Shown here piece by piece: positions 52,798 to 61,335 of a stretch of DNA of 64,000 nucleotides. The stretch's first letter is position 1. Every line of letters starts with the position of its first letter. The DNA is taken from positions 62,001 through 126,000 of the forward strand of contig NZ_CP152019.1 of the NCBI RefSeq assembly GCF_038622445.1, read 5' to 3'. This DNA is from Sporosarcina sp. FSL K6-1522. Lineage in GTDB: Bacteria > Bacillota > Bacilli > Bacillales_A > Planococcaceae. Position numbers and translations under genes: made by a program. Below the pieces are notes generated by a model. That model did not search any database and was not told the origin of the DNA. It worked only from the letters and a program-made list of their open reading frames with translations.

Positions 52798-52834
52798 AAA
52801 ACTACGATGGCCTAGCTCCCACCTTTGAAAAACA

Positions 52835-52867
52835 GAAAAAGTGCTTCGAAATAAATCGAAGCACTTT
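52835..52867 (-). terminator. Terminator of tRNA-Ala
   Basis: Perfect 12-bp stem AAAGTGCTTCGA/TCGAAGCACTTT with a 6-base loop and a U run on the minus strand, 6 bases after the tRNA 3' end. Confidence 0.9.
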
Positions 52868-52872
52868 CCGTA

Positions 52873-52945
52873 TGGAGAATACCGGGTTCGAACCGGCGAC
52901 CTCTTGCGTGCCACGCAAGCACTCTCCCAGCTGAGCTAATTCCCC
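52873..52945 (-). tRNA. tRNA-Ala (GGC)
   Basis: A 73-nucleotide cloverleaf on the minus strand. Acceptor stem GGGGAAT pairs with ATTCTCC, with discriminator A. The D-arm is AGCTCAGCTGGGAGAGT, the anticodon stem CTTGC/GCAAG holds loop GTGGCAC (anticodon GGC, alanine), and the T-arm is GCCGGTTCGAACCCGGT. The 3' CCA is not encoded. Loop position 32 is G, which is unusual. Confidence 0.9.
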
Positions 52946-52996
52946 GTATATCATGCATAGAGCATGACGTTTTCTATTTGAGCCGTGCATTCAGCT

Positions 52997-53026
52997 CGCT
53001 TATCCTTCCAGCTGAGCCAATGCCCC
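52997..53026 (-). pseudogene. Possible tRNA 5'-part relic
   Basis: On the minus strand GGGGCATTGGCTCAGCTGGA has the look of an acceptor 5' strand and D-arm, about 50 bases upstream of and in the same orientation as tRNA-Ala. No matching anticodon arm or 3' half follows. It could be a remnant of a duplicated tRNA. Confidence 0.35.
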
Positions 53027-53094
53027 AAATATTTGGTACAATGAAAAGTATAACAATAAGTTTCAAAAAAGACAATAGGCGGGGGGACGATTCG

Positions 53095-54114
53095 ATGCAG
53101 CATGCAGAAAGAGAAATTATCGGACCCGTTGCGCTTTGTGACAGCAAAGGGCTATTGAATCCGGAAGCAATCGGCTTTGCACGGCAGCCTTTCATCCAGA
53201 GCAACTTGACGGGCCATTTCATGCGAAAGAAGAAGTGGAATTATTGGTGTGTGTATGGAGAAGACCTTCTATTTTCAGCAACAATCAGCCATCTCGACTA
53301 TGCGGCTGTTTGTTTTGTCTATATTTTGGATTACGAAACGCAACGATTTTATGAGAAACAAATTACGATTCCAATTGGACGCAATGTCAAAATGCCTGAG
53401 GGCGTTCTCGACAGCGTCAAATTTATCAATGATAGCTTGACTGTTCAGCTTGTACATATACAAGGCGAAACACATCTATCTGTGACCATACAAGACTTTG
53501 ACAATGAAGTGCTCCATGCGGATTTGCATATTGTGCACCCGCCACATGACGAATCCTTAAACGTCGTCATTCCAAAAAGCCGCGAAATCTTTCAATTTAC
53601 GGCGAAGCATCATTCATTGCCCACGTCTGGCTTTGTTAAGATTGGCAACAAGCGCTATGATTTCAATCCCGATTATAGTTTCGCCGTACTCGATTACGGA
53701 CGGGGCGTGTGGCCGCGCAAAGCCGAGTGGAACTGGGCGATGGCATCCCAGCGTCTAGGTGGGCGACGAATTGGTCTAAACTTTGGAGGCAAATGGACGG
53801 ATGGTACAGGAATGACTGAAAATGCGGTCTTTATCGATGGAGTTATGACGAAAATTCATGAAGATGTACTTTTTACCTACGATCCAAAAAACTTTATGAA
53901 GCCTTGGAAAATCCGCACGAAATTCTCGGATACGATTGATATCACCTTTACCCCCTTCTTTAAGCGTGTCTCGCTCACAAACGTCAAAATTGTTCGCACT
54001 GAGGTCCATCAGCTTGTCGGTTATTTTAATGGAAGGGTTCAACTTCATGACGGCTCGATTTTGTACATCCGACAAATGCTCGGTTGCACAGAAGAACATC
54101 TTGCAAAATGGTAA
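53095..54114 (+). CDS. DUF2804 domain protein
   Basis: A 339-residue soluble protein of the DUF2804 family. It starts QHAEREIIGPVALCDSKGLL, and has FMRKKKWNYWCVYGEDLLFS, FAVLDYGRGVWPRKAEWNWA and LNFGGKWTDGTGMTENAVFI. The family is beta-rich, lipocalin-like and of unknown function. The ATG at 53095 follows a GGCGGGGGGA site; the frame extends to 52978 through the tRNA-relic region, which is unlikely to be coding. Monocistronic. Confidence 0.85.
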   Translation: MQHAEREIIGPVALCDSKGLLNPEAIGFARQPFIQSNLTGHFMRKKKWNYWCVYGEDLLFSATISHLDYAAVCFVYILDYETQRFYEKQITIPIGRNVKMPEGVLDSVKFINDSLTVQLVHIQGETHLSVTIQDFDNEVLHADLHIVHPPHDESLNVVIPKSREIFQFTAKHHSLPTSGFVKIGNKRYDFNPDYSFAVLDYGRGVWPRKAEWNWAMASQRLGGRRIGLNFGGKWTDGTGMTENAVFIDGVMTKIHEDVLFTYDPKNFMKPWKIRTKFSDTIDITFTPFFKRVSLTNVKIVRTEVHQLVGYFNGRVQLHDGSILYIRQMLGCTEEHLAKW

Positions 54115-54245
54115 GGGAACGGATTGATATTGCACATTATAGGTGATTTTTCCGCACGGTATTTTATTCCACTACAACTTTTTGTTTAATGTACGGATTT
54201 TTAGGCAAAATAATGATAAAGGCTACTATGAAAGGTTGTGTTTCT

Positions 54246-54716
54246 TTGAAGAAAATAACGCTAGCAGGATTTCTCGTCTTAATTGGCATTTTAGCACTGA
54301 GCGGATGTGGTAACTTCGGAAAAAATGCCGATAAGCCGAGTCGAGAGGATGCAACAATTATTCATGAAGATGAAAAAGCTGGGGGCTCCATCGAAACGGG
54401 AGATGGCTATGGCTTCACGGAATTTAGTCTTGAAATCGATGTCGACCAAAAAGATGCCATCGAAGCGGATTATGATGTGACAAAACTTGCAGATGCCGAA
54501 TACGAAAATAAATTAACCAATGTCCAGTTGAAAAACACTCAAGCAATCACCGAACTGGACAAGCTTTTCAAAAAAATTCTACTGACAAAAGATACACCCC
54601 AACAGGAAGTAATCGATAAAATCTTGGGATGGTATCAGCTAGATACGTACTCCAAGTTCGATCTTGAAGTCCATTTTGACGATGGTACCCTTCTCGATAT
54701 CGAAGACACCCAATAA
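54246..54716 (+). CDS. YusW-like lipoprotein
   Basis: A 156-residue predicted lipoprotein. Signal KKITLAGFLVLIGILALSGC with Cys as lipidation site, an acidic linker, and a YusW-type domain (YGFTEFSLEIDVDQKDAIEA onward) of about 110 residues. Function unknown. I start at the TTG at 54246, with GAAAGG 9 bases upstream. The frame is open from 54189. Confidence 0.78.
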   Translation: MKKITLAGFLVLIGILALSGCGNFGKNADKPSREDATIIHEDEKAGGSIETGDGYGFTEFSLEIDVDQKDAIEADYDVTKLADAEYENKLTNVQLKNTQAITELDKLFKKILLTKDTPQQEVIDKILGWYQLDTYSKFDLEVHFDDGTLLDIEDTQ

Positions 54717-54721
54717 CTGAA

Positions 54722-54772
54722 CAAAAGCGCAAACGCCTGTTTAGGGGCGACAGGCGCTGGAGTCCGGACGTC
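54722..54772. repeat. Family-3 palindromic repeat
   Basis: AAAAGCGCAAACGCCTGTTT and ACAGGCGCTGGAGTCCGGAC, the family-3 palindrome, between the YusW-like gene and a terminator. Confidence 0.65.
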
Positions 54773-54776
54773 AATA

Positions 54777-54824
54777 CGAAAGAGGCTACAGGTGGACGAT
54801 TCCCCCATGTAGCCTCTTTTTATT
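54777..54824. terminator. Bidirectional terminator
   Basis: AAAGAGGCTACA/TGTAGCCTCTTT with further pairing in the loop and T5; between the convergent YusW-like and ABC exporter genes. Confidence 0.85.
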
Positions 54825-54832
54825 GAGTATAA

Positions 54833-56662
54833 CTAAACCTTCGACTCCGCCAACATCGTGTAATAAACCCCTCGCTGCGCAATCAAGTCCTCTTGGCTTC
54901 CCGACTCAATGAGCTCACCATGTGCCATTACATAAACGGTATCCGCTTTCCGCACAGTATTTAGCCTATGCGCAATGACAAAGCTCGTTCTATCCGCCAT
55001 CAAACGATCAAGCGCTTCCTGGATTTGCAGTTCCGTAACCGTATCAATGCTACTCGTAGCTTCATCGAGAAGTAAAAGGACTGGATCTGCCACAAGCGCC
55101 CTCGCAATGGACAGCAACTGTTTTTGTCCCTGTGAAATTTCGCCGCCATCTGCTGTTAGCACCGTATCATAACCATTTTCCAAACGACTAATGAAGCTAT
55201 GCGCATTGGCTTTCTTCGCAGCTTCCACCACTTCTTCATCCGTCGCATCGAGTTTGCCGTAACGGATATTCTCACGAACGGTCGCTTCAAAGAGAAACGG
55301 ATCTTGTAAAACGAAGGCTGTCTGACTACGCAATGTTTTTCGCGGTAGTTCATGAATCGGAATACCATCTATCAAAATTTGCCCTTGATCTGCTTCGTAA
55401 AATCGCGCGAGCAACTGCATAATCGTCGTTTTCCCTGCACCTGTCGCCCCCACAAAGGCCGCCGTCTGCCCTGCTTTCACATGAAATGACACACCGTCAA
55501 TCGTGTAGCCATCCGTTTCGACTGTATAACCGAATGATACATTCCGAAACTCCACATCGCCTCGTAATCTTTTATCAATATGTTCATTTGCCGCGTCTTC
55601 CTCAACCGGCTCGTCCATAATGTTAAATACTCGCTCTGCACCTGCAATTGCTGACAGCACCGTGTTGAACTGATTCGCAAGATCATTCAATGGCCGCGTG
55701 AACTGCCGCGCAAATTCCGAGAATATGACAATCGTTCCAATCGTCACGGCGCCATCCCCTTTTAACGCTAGCAAACCTCCCACACCAGCCACAATCGCAA
55801 AGCTTGCGTTGTTCAACATATTCATCACTTTCGGGATAAAGCCTGAATACGTCAACGCCCAAAAGCCTGATTTCCGAAGCCTTTCGCTTTTCTCCGCAAA
55901 CTCTTCCAATACACGCGCTTCTTGCGAAAAGGCTTTGACAACACGCTGACCGGAAATTGTCTCTTCAATCATACCGTTCAATGCACCAATCGCTCGCTGT
56001 TGCTCTTTAAATAGTGGCGCCGTCCGACGTGTAATCCAGCGCATCGCGATAAACATCACCGGAACAATCATCATCGTGAGCAGCGTCAACAACGGACTTA
56101 AATATAGCATGACCGCCAGTGTACCCGTTAGTGTCAACACGCTTGAAAAAACTTGAATAAAGGAAGAATTCAACGTCTGACTGACGTTTTCAATATCATT
56201 CGTCACCCGACTCATCAGTTCTCCATGCTGTCGTTTATCGAAAAAGGATACCGGTAATTTTTGAAGATGGGCAAACAAGCTTGTCCGCAATCGGTAAATC
56301 GTTTGCTGGGCAATGCCGACCATCCAAAAACTTTGAAAATACGTCGCGGATGATAACCCGATGTAAATCGCGATTAGCAAGCCAATTTGCTGACCAAGCC
56401 CAGCAAACTGCATAGGAATAATATAATCGTCAATGATTTTCCCAATCAATAAGGGACCGAGCAATGCGAGTGCAGAGCTAACCAATACCAGTGCTAGCAC
56501 CGTAATAAGTAATCCACGCTGTTCATCGACTAGTTTCCAAATTCGGTACAGCACCGATTTCCAGTCGCTCGCACGTGCCCCCTTCTTCTTCTTTGCCCCT
56601 TTCAAATCTTCTTTCGTAATAATCGGCTCATAACCAAACGGTTTACGGATTCTGTGTAGCAT
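54833..56662 (-). CDS. ABC exporter, transmembrane-ATPase half (second subunit)
   Basis: A 609-residue type IV ABC exporter half. Six helices (about 45-330) are followed by an ATPase domain: Walker A VGATGAGKTTIMQLL (about 400-414), signature EISQGQKQLLSIARA, Walker B LLLLDEATSSIDTVTE and His switch AHRL. SQGQ replaces the usual SGGQ in the signature, common in one half of heterodimers. It overlaps the companion gene by 20 bases. Partners of this type (for example YfiB/YfiC, BmrC/BmrD, YknU/YknV) export drugs or lipids. Confidence 0.92.
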   Translation of the reverse strand: MLHRIRKPFGYEPIITKEDLKGAKKKKGARASDWKSVLYRIWKLVDEQRGLLITVLALVLVSSALALLGPLLIGKIIDDYIIPMQFAGLGQQIGLLIAIYIGLSSATYFQSFWMVGIAQQTIYRLRTSLFAHLQKLPVSFFDKRQHGELMSRVTNDIENVSQTLNSSFIQVFSSVLTLTGTLAVMLYLSPLLTLLTMMIVPVMFIAMRWITRRTAPLFKEQQRAIGALNGMIEETISGQRVVKAFSQEARVLEEFAEKSERLRKSGFWALTYSGFIPKVMNMLNNASFAIVAGVGGLLALKGDGAVTIGTIVIFSEFARQFTRPLNDLANQFNTVLSAIAGAERVFNIMDEPVEEDAANEHIDKRLRGDVEFRNVSFGYTVETDGYTIDGVSFHVKAGQTAAFVGATGAGKTTIMQLLARFYEADQGQILIDGIPIHELPRKTLRSQTAFVLQDPFLFEATVRENIRYGKLDATDEEVVEAAKKANAHSFISRLENGYDTVLTADGGEISQGQKQLLSIARALVADPVLLLLDEATSSIDTVTELQIQEALDRLMADRTSFVIAHRLNTVRKADTVYVMAHGELIESGSQEDLIAQRGVYYTMLAESKV

Positions 56663-58385
56663 CAGCTATCCCCTCCTCTTCCGATTGGGATTCCGCAATT
56701 TTCCGATAGAGTGCGGACTGCTCCATCAACTCATCATGTGTTCCATAACCGACGACTTTTCCTTCATCTAATAGAAGGATTTTGTCCGCCCCTTGTGCCG
56801 TCCGAATTTTTTGCGTCACAACGAGCATCGTCGCAGCTTCACCTTCAAGTGCATCCCATAAAGCCGTTTCCGTTTTCACATCGAGCGCACTCGTACTATC
56901 ATCGAGAATAAGAAAGGACGGCTTGCGTACAAGTGCACGTGCAATGGACAGACGCTGTTTCTGCCCGCCCGATAAGTTGACGCCTTTCTGTCCTACCCGT
57001 GTTTCATACTTTTGTGGGAATAAATCGATGGATTCGTGAATTTGTGCCTTTTTCGCCGCCAGTTCCAAATCATCGACATGTGCCTCTATATCGCCCCACG
57101 CTAAGTTTTCCATAATCGATCCTGTGAATAACATCGACTGTTGCGGCACAAGGCCAATCGTGTCACGCAACTCTTTTAACGTCCATTCCTTCACTTCCGT
57201 ACCGCTAACATAAATGTCGCCAGCAGTCGCTTCAAACATCCGTGGAATTAAATTCAATAGCGTCGACTTCCCAGATCCCGTCGCCCCCATTATGGCAAGC
57301 TTCTCTCCCGCTACCACATGAAACGACACGTCATCGAGAATCGGTACAGGCTTTCCAGGATAGCTGAACGATACATGCTCAAACCGCAAATCCCCTGCTA
57401 GCTGGTCAAGCCCTGAACTTTCGATCGTATGGACTTCCAAGTTTTCATTCGCCAGCAATACTTCCTCCATCCGTTCCGCAGAGGCTTTTGCACGGGAAAA
57501 TACCACGATGATAAAGGAAAACATCGAAAACGCCCCAGTCATACGCATGGCATAGTTGACGATAGCCACAAGTTCTCCAACTTGCGCACCGTCACCGCGC
57601 ACCTCAACAGCGCCAAACCACAAAACAGCCATGAGACTACCATTCATCACGAGTAACAATACCGGTAAAATCAACTCCATCATACGCATCGCCTTCACCG
57701 TATCTTTTCGCAATAAATCGGATACGTTCGAGAAACGACTCGCTTCATATGTCCCCCGTAAATACGCCTTAATGAGCCGAACAGCTTGCAAATTCTCCTG
57801 AATAACCCGGTTCACGCGATCCAATCGCTGCTGAACACGCGCAAAATAGTGGACCCCTTTCCTCGTCATAAAATAAAGGAAGAAAAATAGCAACGGTGCG
57901 CCAATTACTAGCCATAATGCCAGTTTGACATTGACGAAGAACGCCATGATTAAGCTACCAATGACGAGCAATGGTGCACGCATCATGATGCGCAATCCCA
58001 TGAAGAGAATGTTTTGCACCATCGTCACATCACTCGTTAAACGCGTAATCAGACCTGATGTCGGAAAGCGTAGAAATGTTGACATCGAAAATGCCTGCAC
58101 TTGCCGAAAAAGCGCCTGCCGCAAATCAAACGAGAAGCTTTGTGCAACATGCGCAGCAAAATAAGAATTCGTCACGCCCGAAAAGAGTGCAACGAATGCC
58201 AACGCCATCATAACGCCACCCCATGTCCAAATCACCCCCTCATCCCCGGCCAGAATACCATCATCGATAATTTTTTTGATGAGCAATGGCTGAATGAGCT
58301 CCACCGCCAATTCCAACAACATCAAACTTAACGCAACGACAATCGGCCATTTATAGGGCTTCGCATAAGATAAAATTGTTTTCAT
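56643..58385 (-). CDS. ABC exporter, transmembrane-ATPase half (first subunit)
   Basis: A 580-residue companion half. Six helices in the first 310 residues (starting KTILSYAKPYKWPIVVALSL), then ATPase: Walker A MGATGSGKSTLLNLI, signature NLSGGQKQRLSIARA, Walker B FLILDDSTSALDVKTE. The catalytic Glu after Walker B is replaced by Asp (LDDS), as seen in the inactive site of heterodimeric exporters. H-loop position reads VTQK instead of THxx. ATG at 58385 with GGAGGG upstream. Divergent from the Ytr-like operon. Confidence 0.92.
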   Translation of the reverse strand: MKTILSYAKPYKWPIVVALSLMLLELAVELIQPLLIKKIIDDGILAGDEGVIWTWGGVMMALAFVALFSGVTNSYFAAHVAQSFSFDLRQALFRQVQAFSMSTFLRFPTSGLITRLTSDVTMVQNILFMGLRIMMRAPLLVIGSLIMAFFVNVKLALWLVIGAPLLFFFLYFMTRKGVHYFARVQQRLDRVNRVIQENLQAVRLIKAYLRGTYEASRFSNVSDLLRKDTVKAMRMMELILPVLLLVMNGSLMAVLWFGAVEVRGDGAQVGELVAIVNYAMRMTGAFSMFSFIIVVFSRAKASAERMEEVLLANENLEVHTIESSGLDQLAGDLRFEHVSFSYPGKPVPILDDVSFHVVAGEKLAIMGATGSGKSTLLNLIPRMFEATAGDIYVSGTEVKEWTLKELRDTIGLVPQQSMLFTGSIMENLAWGDIEAHVDDLELAAKKAQIHESIDLFPQKYETRVGQKGVNLSGGQKQRLSIARALVRKPSFLILDDSTSALDVKTETALWDALEGEAATMLVVTQKIRTAQGADKILLLDEGKVVGYGTHDELMEQSALYRKIAESQSEEEGIADATQNP

Positions 58386-58515
58386 TGTTTGACCCTCCAA
58401 AACCCCTTCGTTATACGAATTAATCACTAATAGTCCCCATTATGCCATAGCGCTCGGGGGCATGTATAGGCAACCAGACTGAATTATAGGATATTTCGGA
58501 TTGAGGAGGATTCAG

Positions 58516-58530
58516 CATTACAACAGTTGC
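58516..58530. promoter_or_regulatory. Half-site of the predicted GntR operator
   Basis: CATTACAACAGTTGC repeats the left part of the full operator at 58557 and overlaps the -35 box of the Ytr-like operon. Confidence 0.5.
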
Positions 58531-58555
58531 ATTTTATAACTAAATGACATATAGT
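58527..58555 (+). promoter_or_regulatory. Predicted promoter of the Ytr-like operon
   Basis: TTGCAT (58527-58532) and TATAGT (58550-58555) with a 17-base spacer, about 40 bases before the GntR gene. Confidence 0.65.
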
Positions 58556-58556
58556 A

Positions 58557-58572
58557 CATTACAACAGTAATG
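58557..58572. promoter_or_regulatory. Predicted GntR (YtrA-type) operator
   Basis: CATTACAACAGTAATG is a perfect inverted repeat (6-base arms, 4-base spacer) placed just downstream of the -10, where a bound repressor would block initiation. The flanking gene encodes the likely binder. Confidence 0.6.
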
Positions 58573-58597
58573 CACTAATATTTAGGAGGTGACGCGA

Positions 58598-58981
58598 ATG
58601 CTCGACATAGACGGTTCGAAACCGATTTACGTACAAATTGCAGAGTGGATTGAAACAGAAATTATCGATGGAACCCTTCTGCCCGACGAAAAAGTTTATT
58701 CACAATACCAGTTGGCGGAGCTGTTCAATATTAATCCCGCAACTGCTGGAAAGGGGCTGACATTATTGCTTGAAGCTGAAATGGTGTATAAGCGGCGCGG
58801 CCTCGGGATGTTTGTCGCACCAGATGCACGTGACAAATTATTGGCAAAACGCAAGGAAGAAACGTTACGAAGGCTGATTCAAGAATTGCTAAATGAAGCT
58901 ACACTGCTTGGCGTCGATGAACAGCATTTACTAGCAATGATTGCAACAGAGCGCGCACGAAAAAGGGGGAAGGAATCGTGA
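58598..58981 (+). CDS. GntR family repressor, YtrA-like
   Basis: A 127-residue short GntR protein of the YtrA subfamily. The winged helix is at residues 10-75 (PIYVQIAEWIETEIIDGTLL; YSQYQLAELFNINPATAGKG; LEAEMVYKRRGLGMFVA). A C-terminal helical dimerisation part has no ligand domain. The ATG at 58598 follows a full AGGAGGTG at 6 bases. It overlaps the ATPase gene by 4 bases. Likely represses its own operon through the palindrome at 58557; relatives respond to cell-wall antibiotics. Confidence 0.88.
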   Translation: MLDIDGSKPIYVQIAEWIETEIIDGTLLPDEKVYSQYQLAELFNINPATAGKGLTLLLEAEMVYKRRGLGMFVAPDARDKLLAKRKEETLRRLIQELLNEATLLGVDEQHLLAMIATERARKRGKES

Positions 58982-59886
58982 CGGTGATTGAATTTAATCA
59001 TGTGACAAAAACATACGGGGCTCGCCGAGTGTTAAATGATATGAACTTTTCAATTGAAGAAGGCGTGTTAACGGGTATTATTGGTAGGAATGGGGTTGGC
59101 AAGACAACACTGTTGAAAATGATTGCGGGTTTTCTAAGAGAATCTTCCGGGTCTGTGCAAGTTTTCGGAGAAAAGCCCTTTAATAACTTGAAAGTATCAG
59201 CCAATATGATTTTCATCGACGATGCGATGAACTTTCCTGATGCCATGACTTTGCAAGATATTTTACATGAATGTCAACGCTTCTATGCAAATTGGGACGC
59301 AGAACTCGCTGATCGCCTCATCAGTTATTTTGGATTTCACAAAGATGCAAGGCATCGTTTTTTATCGAAAGGGAAAAAGAGTACTTTCAACGCGGTGGTC
59401 GGAATTGCTGCGCATTGTCCACTGACGATTTTTGACGAGCCGACAACCGGCATGGACGCCGCGGTACGTAAAGACTTTTACCGTGCATTATTAAAAGATT
59501 ATTTGAATCACCCAAGAACGATTTTATTATCCAGTCATCATATTGAGGAAATCGAGGATCTACTAGAGGATATACTGCTTGTTCATAATGGAGCTGTCCG
59601 ATTCCACGGCCCTATCACTGATCTTCAGGAAATGTTCGTTTCATTACAAGGAACTACTGAGTTGCTGGCTCTCCATGTGCAAAAGAAAAATATCATCAGC
59701 CAACAGACACTTGGCCCTTATCCTGAATGGCTAGTGGAAAATACATTTACTGAAGATGAAATCAGCCGCATAAAAGCAGATGGCATAATCATTTCACCCG
59801 TTTCAGCGAATGCCGCTTATATCGCTTTAACCAACAAATCGAAAGGAGCGATTGATGATGTATTTGACCGAACCGAAATTCTTTGA
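58978..59886 (+). CDS. ABC transporter ATPase, YtrB-like
   Basis: A 302-residue ATP-binding subunit. Walker A IGRNGVGKTTLLKMI (about 36-50), Walker B LTIFDEPTTGMD, H-loop LSSHHIEE. The signature reads FLSKGKKS in place of LSGGQ, as in YtrB relatives. A C-terminal part of about 85 residues follows the ATPase core. GTG start at 58978 overlapping the GntR stop. Probably pairs with the membrane proteins that follow, in an export or envelope-stress role. Confidence 0.87.
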   Translation: MTVIEFNHVTKTYGARRVLNDMNFSIEEGVLTGIIGRNGVGKTTLLKMIAGFLRESSGSVQVFGEKPFNNLKVSANMIFIDDAMNFPDAMTLQDILHECQRFYANWDAELADRLISYFGFHKDARHRFLSKGKKSTFNAVVGIAAHCPLTIFDEPTTGMDAAVRKDFYRALLKDYLNHPRTILLSSHHIEEIEDLLEDILLVHNGAVRFHGPITDLQEMFVSLQGTTELLALHVQKKNIISQQTLGPYPEWLVENTFTEDEISRIKADGIIISPVSANAAYIALTNKSKGAIDDVFDRTEIL

Positions 59887-60601
59887 CATAGTCATCCGAC
59901 AATTCCGTTTTAAGATGAATGCCAACGCTGCGGCGTTTACGACACTGATTATTTTACAAGTTGTCCTCCTGTTCACAAATATCAGTGGAGGATTTTCACA
60001 CGGTTATGATGCGCTTCAACTTTATGAACAAAGTTTGTCGAACGATGCTGTTGTTGCCGCTACCTTGTTTTGGGCGTGTATTCTAGGTTTTTTATTAACG
60101 TCTGAAGCACAACGCAACGAATCCTTTACGTTTGTGTCAAATCGATTGAGCTATCATGTAACCAATTTCTTATTTATGCTAACAGCTTCCATCATTGGCG
60201 GAGTAACTGCTGTTTTAACGGGCTCTGTTGTAAAATTATATGCCATTCTACAATTTGAAGACATCATCGTTACTACACCTGGGCTACTTGTAGCTCCATC
60301 TGATTTTTTCATACGACTTGCGACAGCCATTGCCTATACGCTACTGTTCTTTATGGTGAGCTATACCATCGGCATGTTTATCCAACTGAATAAGATTTTC
60401 CTTTTGCTATTCGTGATAGGGTGGATTGCCCTTACGATCATAGAAAATACGTGGGCAACCTTTTCTTTCATGCAATCTATTTTCGCATTTTTTTGGCATG
60501 AGCATTCCATGACGGTCTTTTTATTGAAGGTGAGCAGTACGATTCTTGGATTGTTTGCGACTTCTATTCTTATTACAAATCGCTTGGAGGTGAGAAGATG
60601 A
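59855..60601 (+). CDS. ABC-2-like membrane subunit
   Basis: A 248-residue protein with six hydrophobic helices and a short N-terminal cytoplasmic segment (EPKFFDIVIRQFRFKMNANA). No family motif is firmly recognised; the position behind the ATPase gene and a 32-base overlap with it identify it as the permease. AAAGGAG precedes the ATG at 59855. Confidence 0.78.
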   Translation: MMYLTEPKFFDIVIRQFRFKMNANAAAFTTLIILQVVLLFTNISGGFSHGYDALQLYEQSLSNDAVVAATLFWACILGFLLTSEAQRNESFTFVSNRLSYHVTNFLFMLTASIIGGVTAVLTGSVVKLYAILQFEDIIVTTPGLLVAPSDFFIRLATAIAYTLLFFMVSYTIGMFIQLNKIFLLLFVIGWIALTIIENTWATFSFMQSIFAFFWHEHSMTVFLLKVSSTILGLFATSILITNRLEVRR

Positions 60602-61293
60602 TCTCTTTCTTACTTCTTTTCCTTATCATCGTTGGTACGTTCTACTTCCTTCTTTGGCGGAATAAACCGACTGTCCGGAAAACAACAATCCGCTTTAGTA
60701 GAAGAAACCATTTCGCCGTCATTGTTGGTTATGTTGTCTTTCTACTTGCTGTGCTCATTATTTCAGAATTTGTTGAACGGCAATATCAATCATTTTCTCC
60801 CGTAAGCGAATTAACGGAATCGGATTATACCAAACTAGATAACGCCCTTAGTACTGGGATAATTAGCGAAACTTACAATTCGCAGCTGATTGACAAACGA
60901 ACGCATCCTGTAGGAAACACGCTCAAAATCCGGAATGATTATGATGGCGCTTATATCTATATACAGCGTAAAAATGAGCAAGATGGCATCATTGAGGAAT
61001 TGATTTATAAGCCTATGTTCTTTGTCAACGATCTCGATTTCTCTGATAAAGTGACGATTGCAAAACCTATTTGGCAGGATGACACACTCATCATTCCCCA
61101 ACAACCTTTGACAGAAGTTCAATATATCACGTTCCATGAAGCTATACTCCTTAACCAAATGACAAAAACAAGTATCCAAAATTCCTCATTCGGCAGTTCT
61201 GCATTCAGATCGACTATCGTTTATTTAGTCGTTCCAGAAGGTGTCGATATTGAAACGTCATCTGAGAATCTCATCGAATACGTTAGACATTGA
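60598..61293 (+). CDS. Membrane-anchored protein of the Ytr-like operon
   Basis: A 231-residue protein with two N-terminal hydrophobic helices (about 2-18 and 38-58), joined by a basic loop (RKTTIRFSRRNHF), and an outside domain of about 170 residues. No family recognised. It overlaps the permease gene by 4 bases, so it belongs to the operon; it may be an accessory or sensing subunit. Confidence 0.7.
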   Translation: MISFLLLFLIIVGTFYFLLWRNKPTVRKTTIRFSRRNHFAVIVGYVVFLLAVLIISEFVERQYQSFSPVSELTESDYTKLDNALSTGIISETYNSQLIDKRTHPVGNTLKIRNDYDGAYIYIQRKNEQDGIIEELIYKPMFFVNDLDFSDKVTIAKPIWQDDTLIIPQQPLTEVQYITFHEAILLNQMTKTSIQNSSFGSSAFRSTIVYLVVPEGVDIETSSENLIEYVRH

Positions 61294-61295
61294 CA

Positions 61296-61327
61296 AAAGG
61301 ACCGATTCCCAGTAGGAGTCGGTCCTT
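61296..61327 (+). terminator. Terminator of the Ytr-like operon
   Basis: AAGGACCGAtTCC/GGAgTCGGTCCTT stem with a 5-base loop, between convergent genes. Confidence 0.8.
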
Positions 61328-61335
61328 CTCTATTT

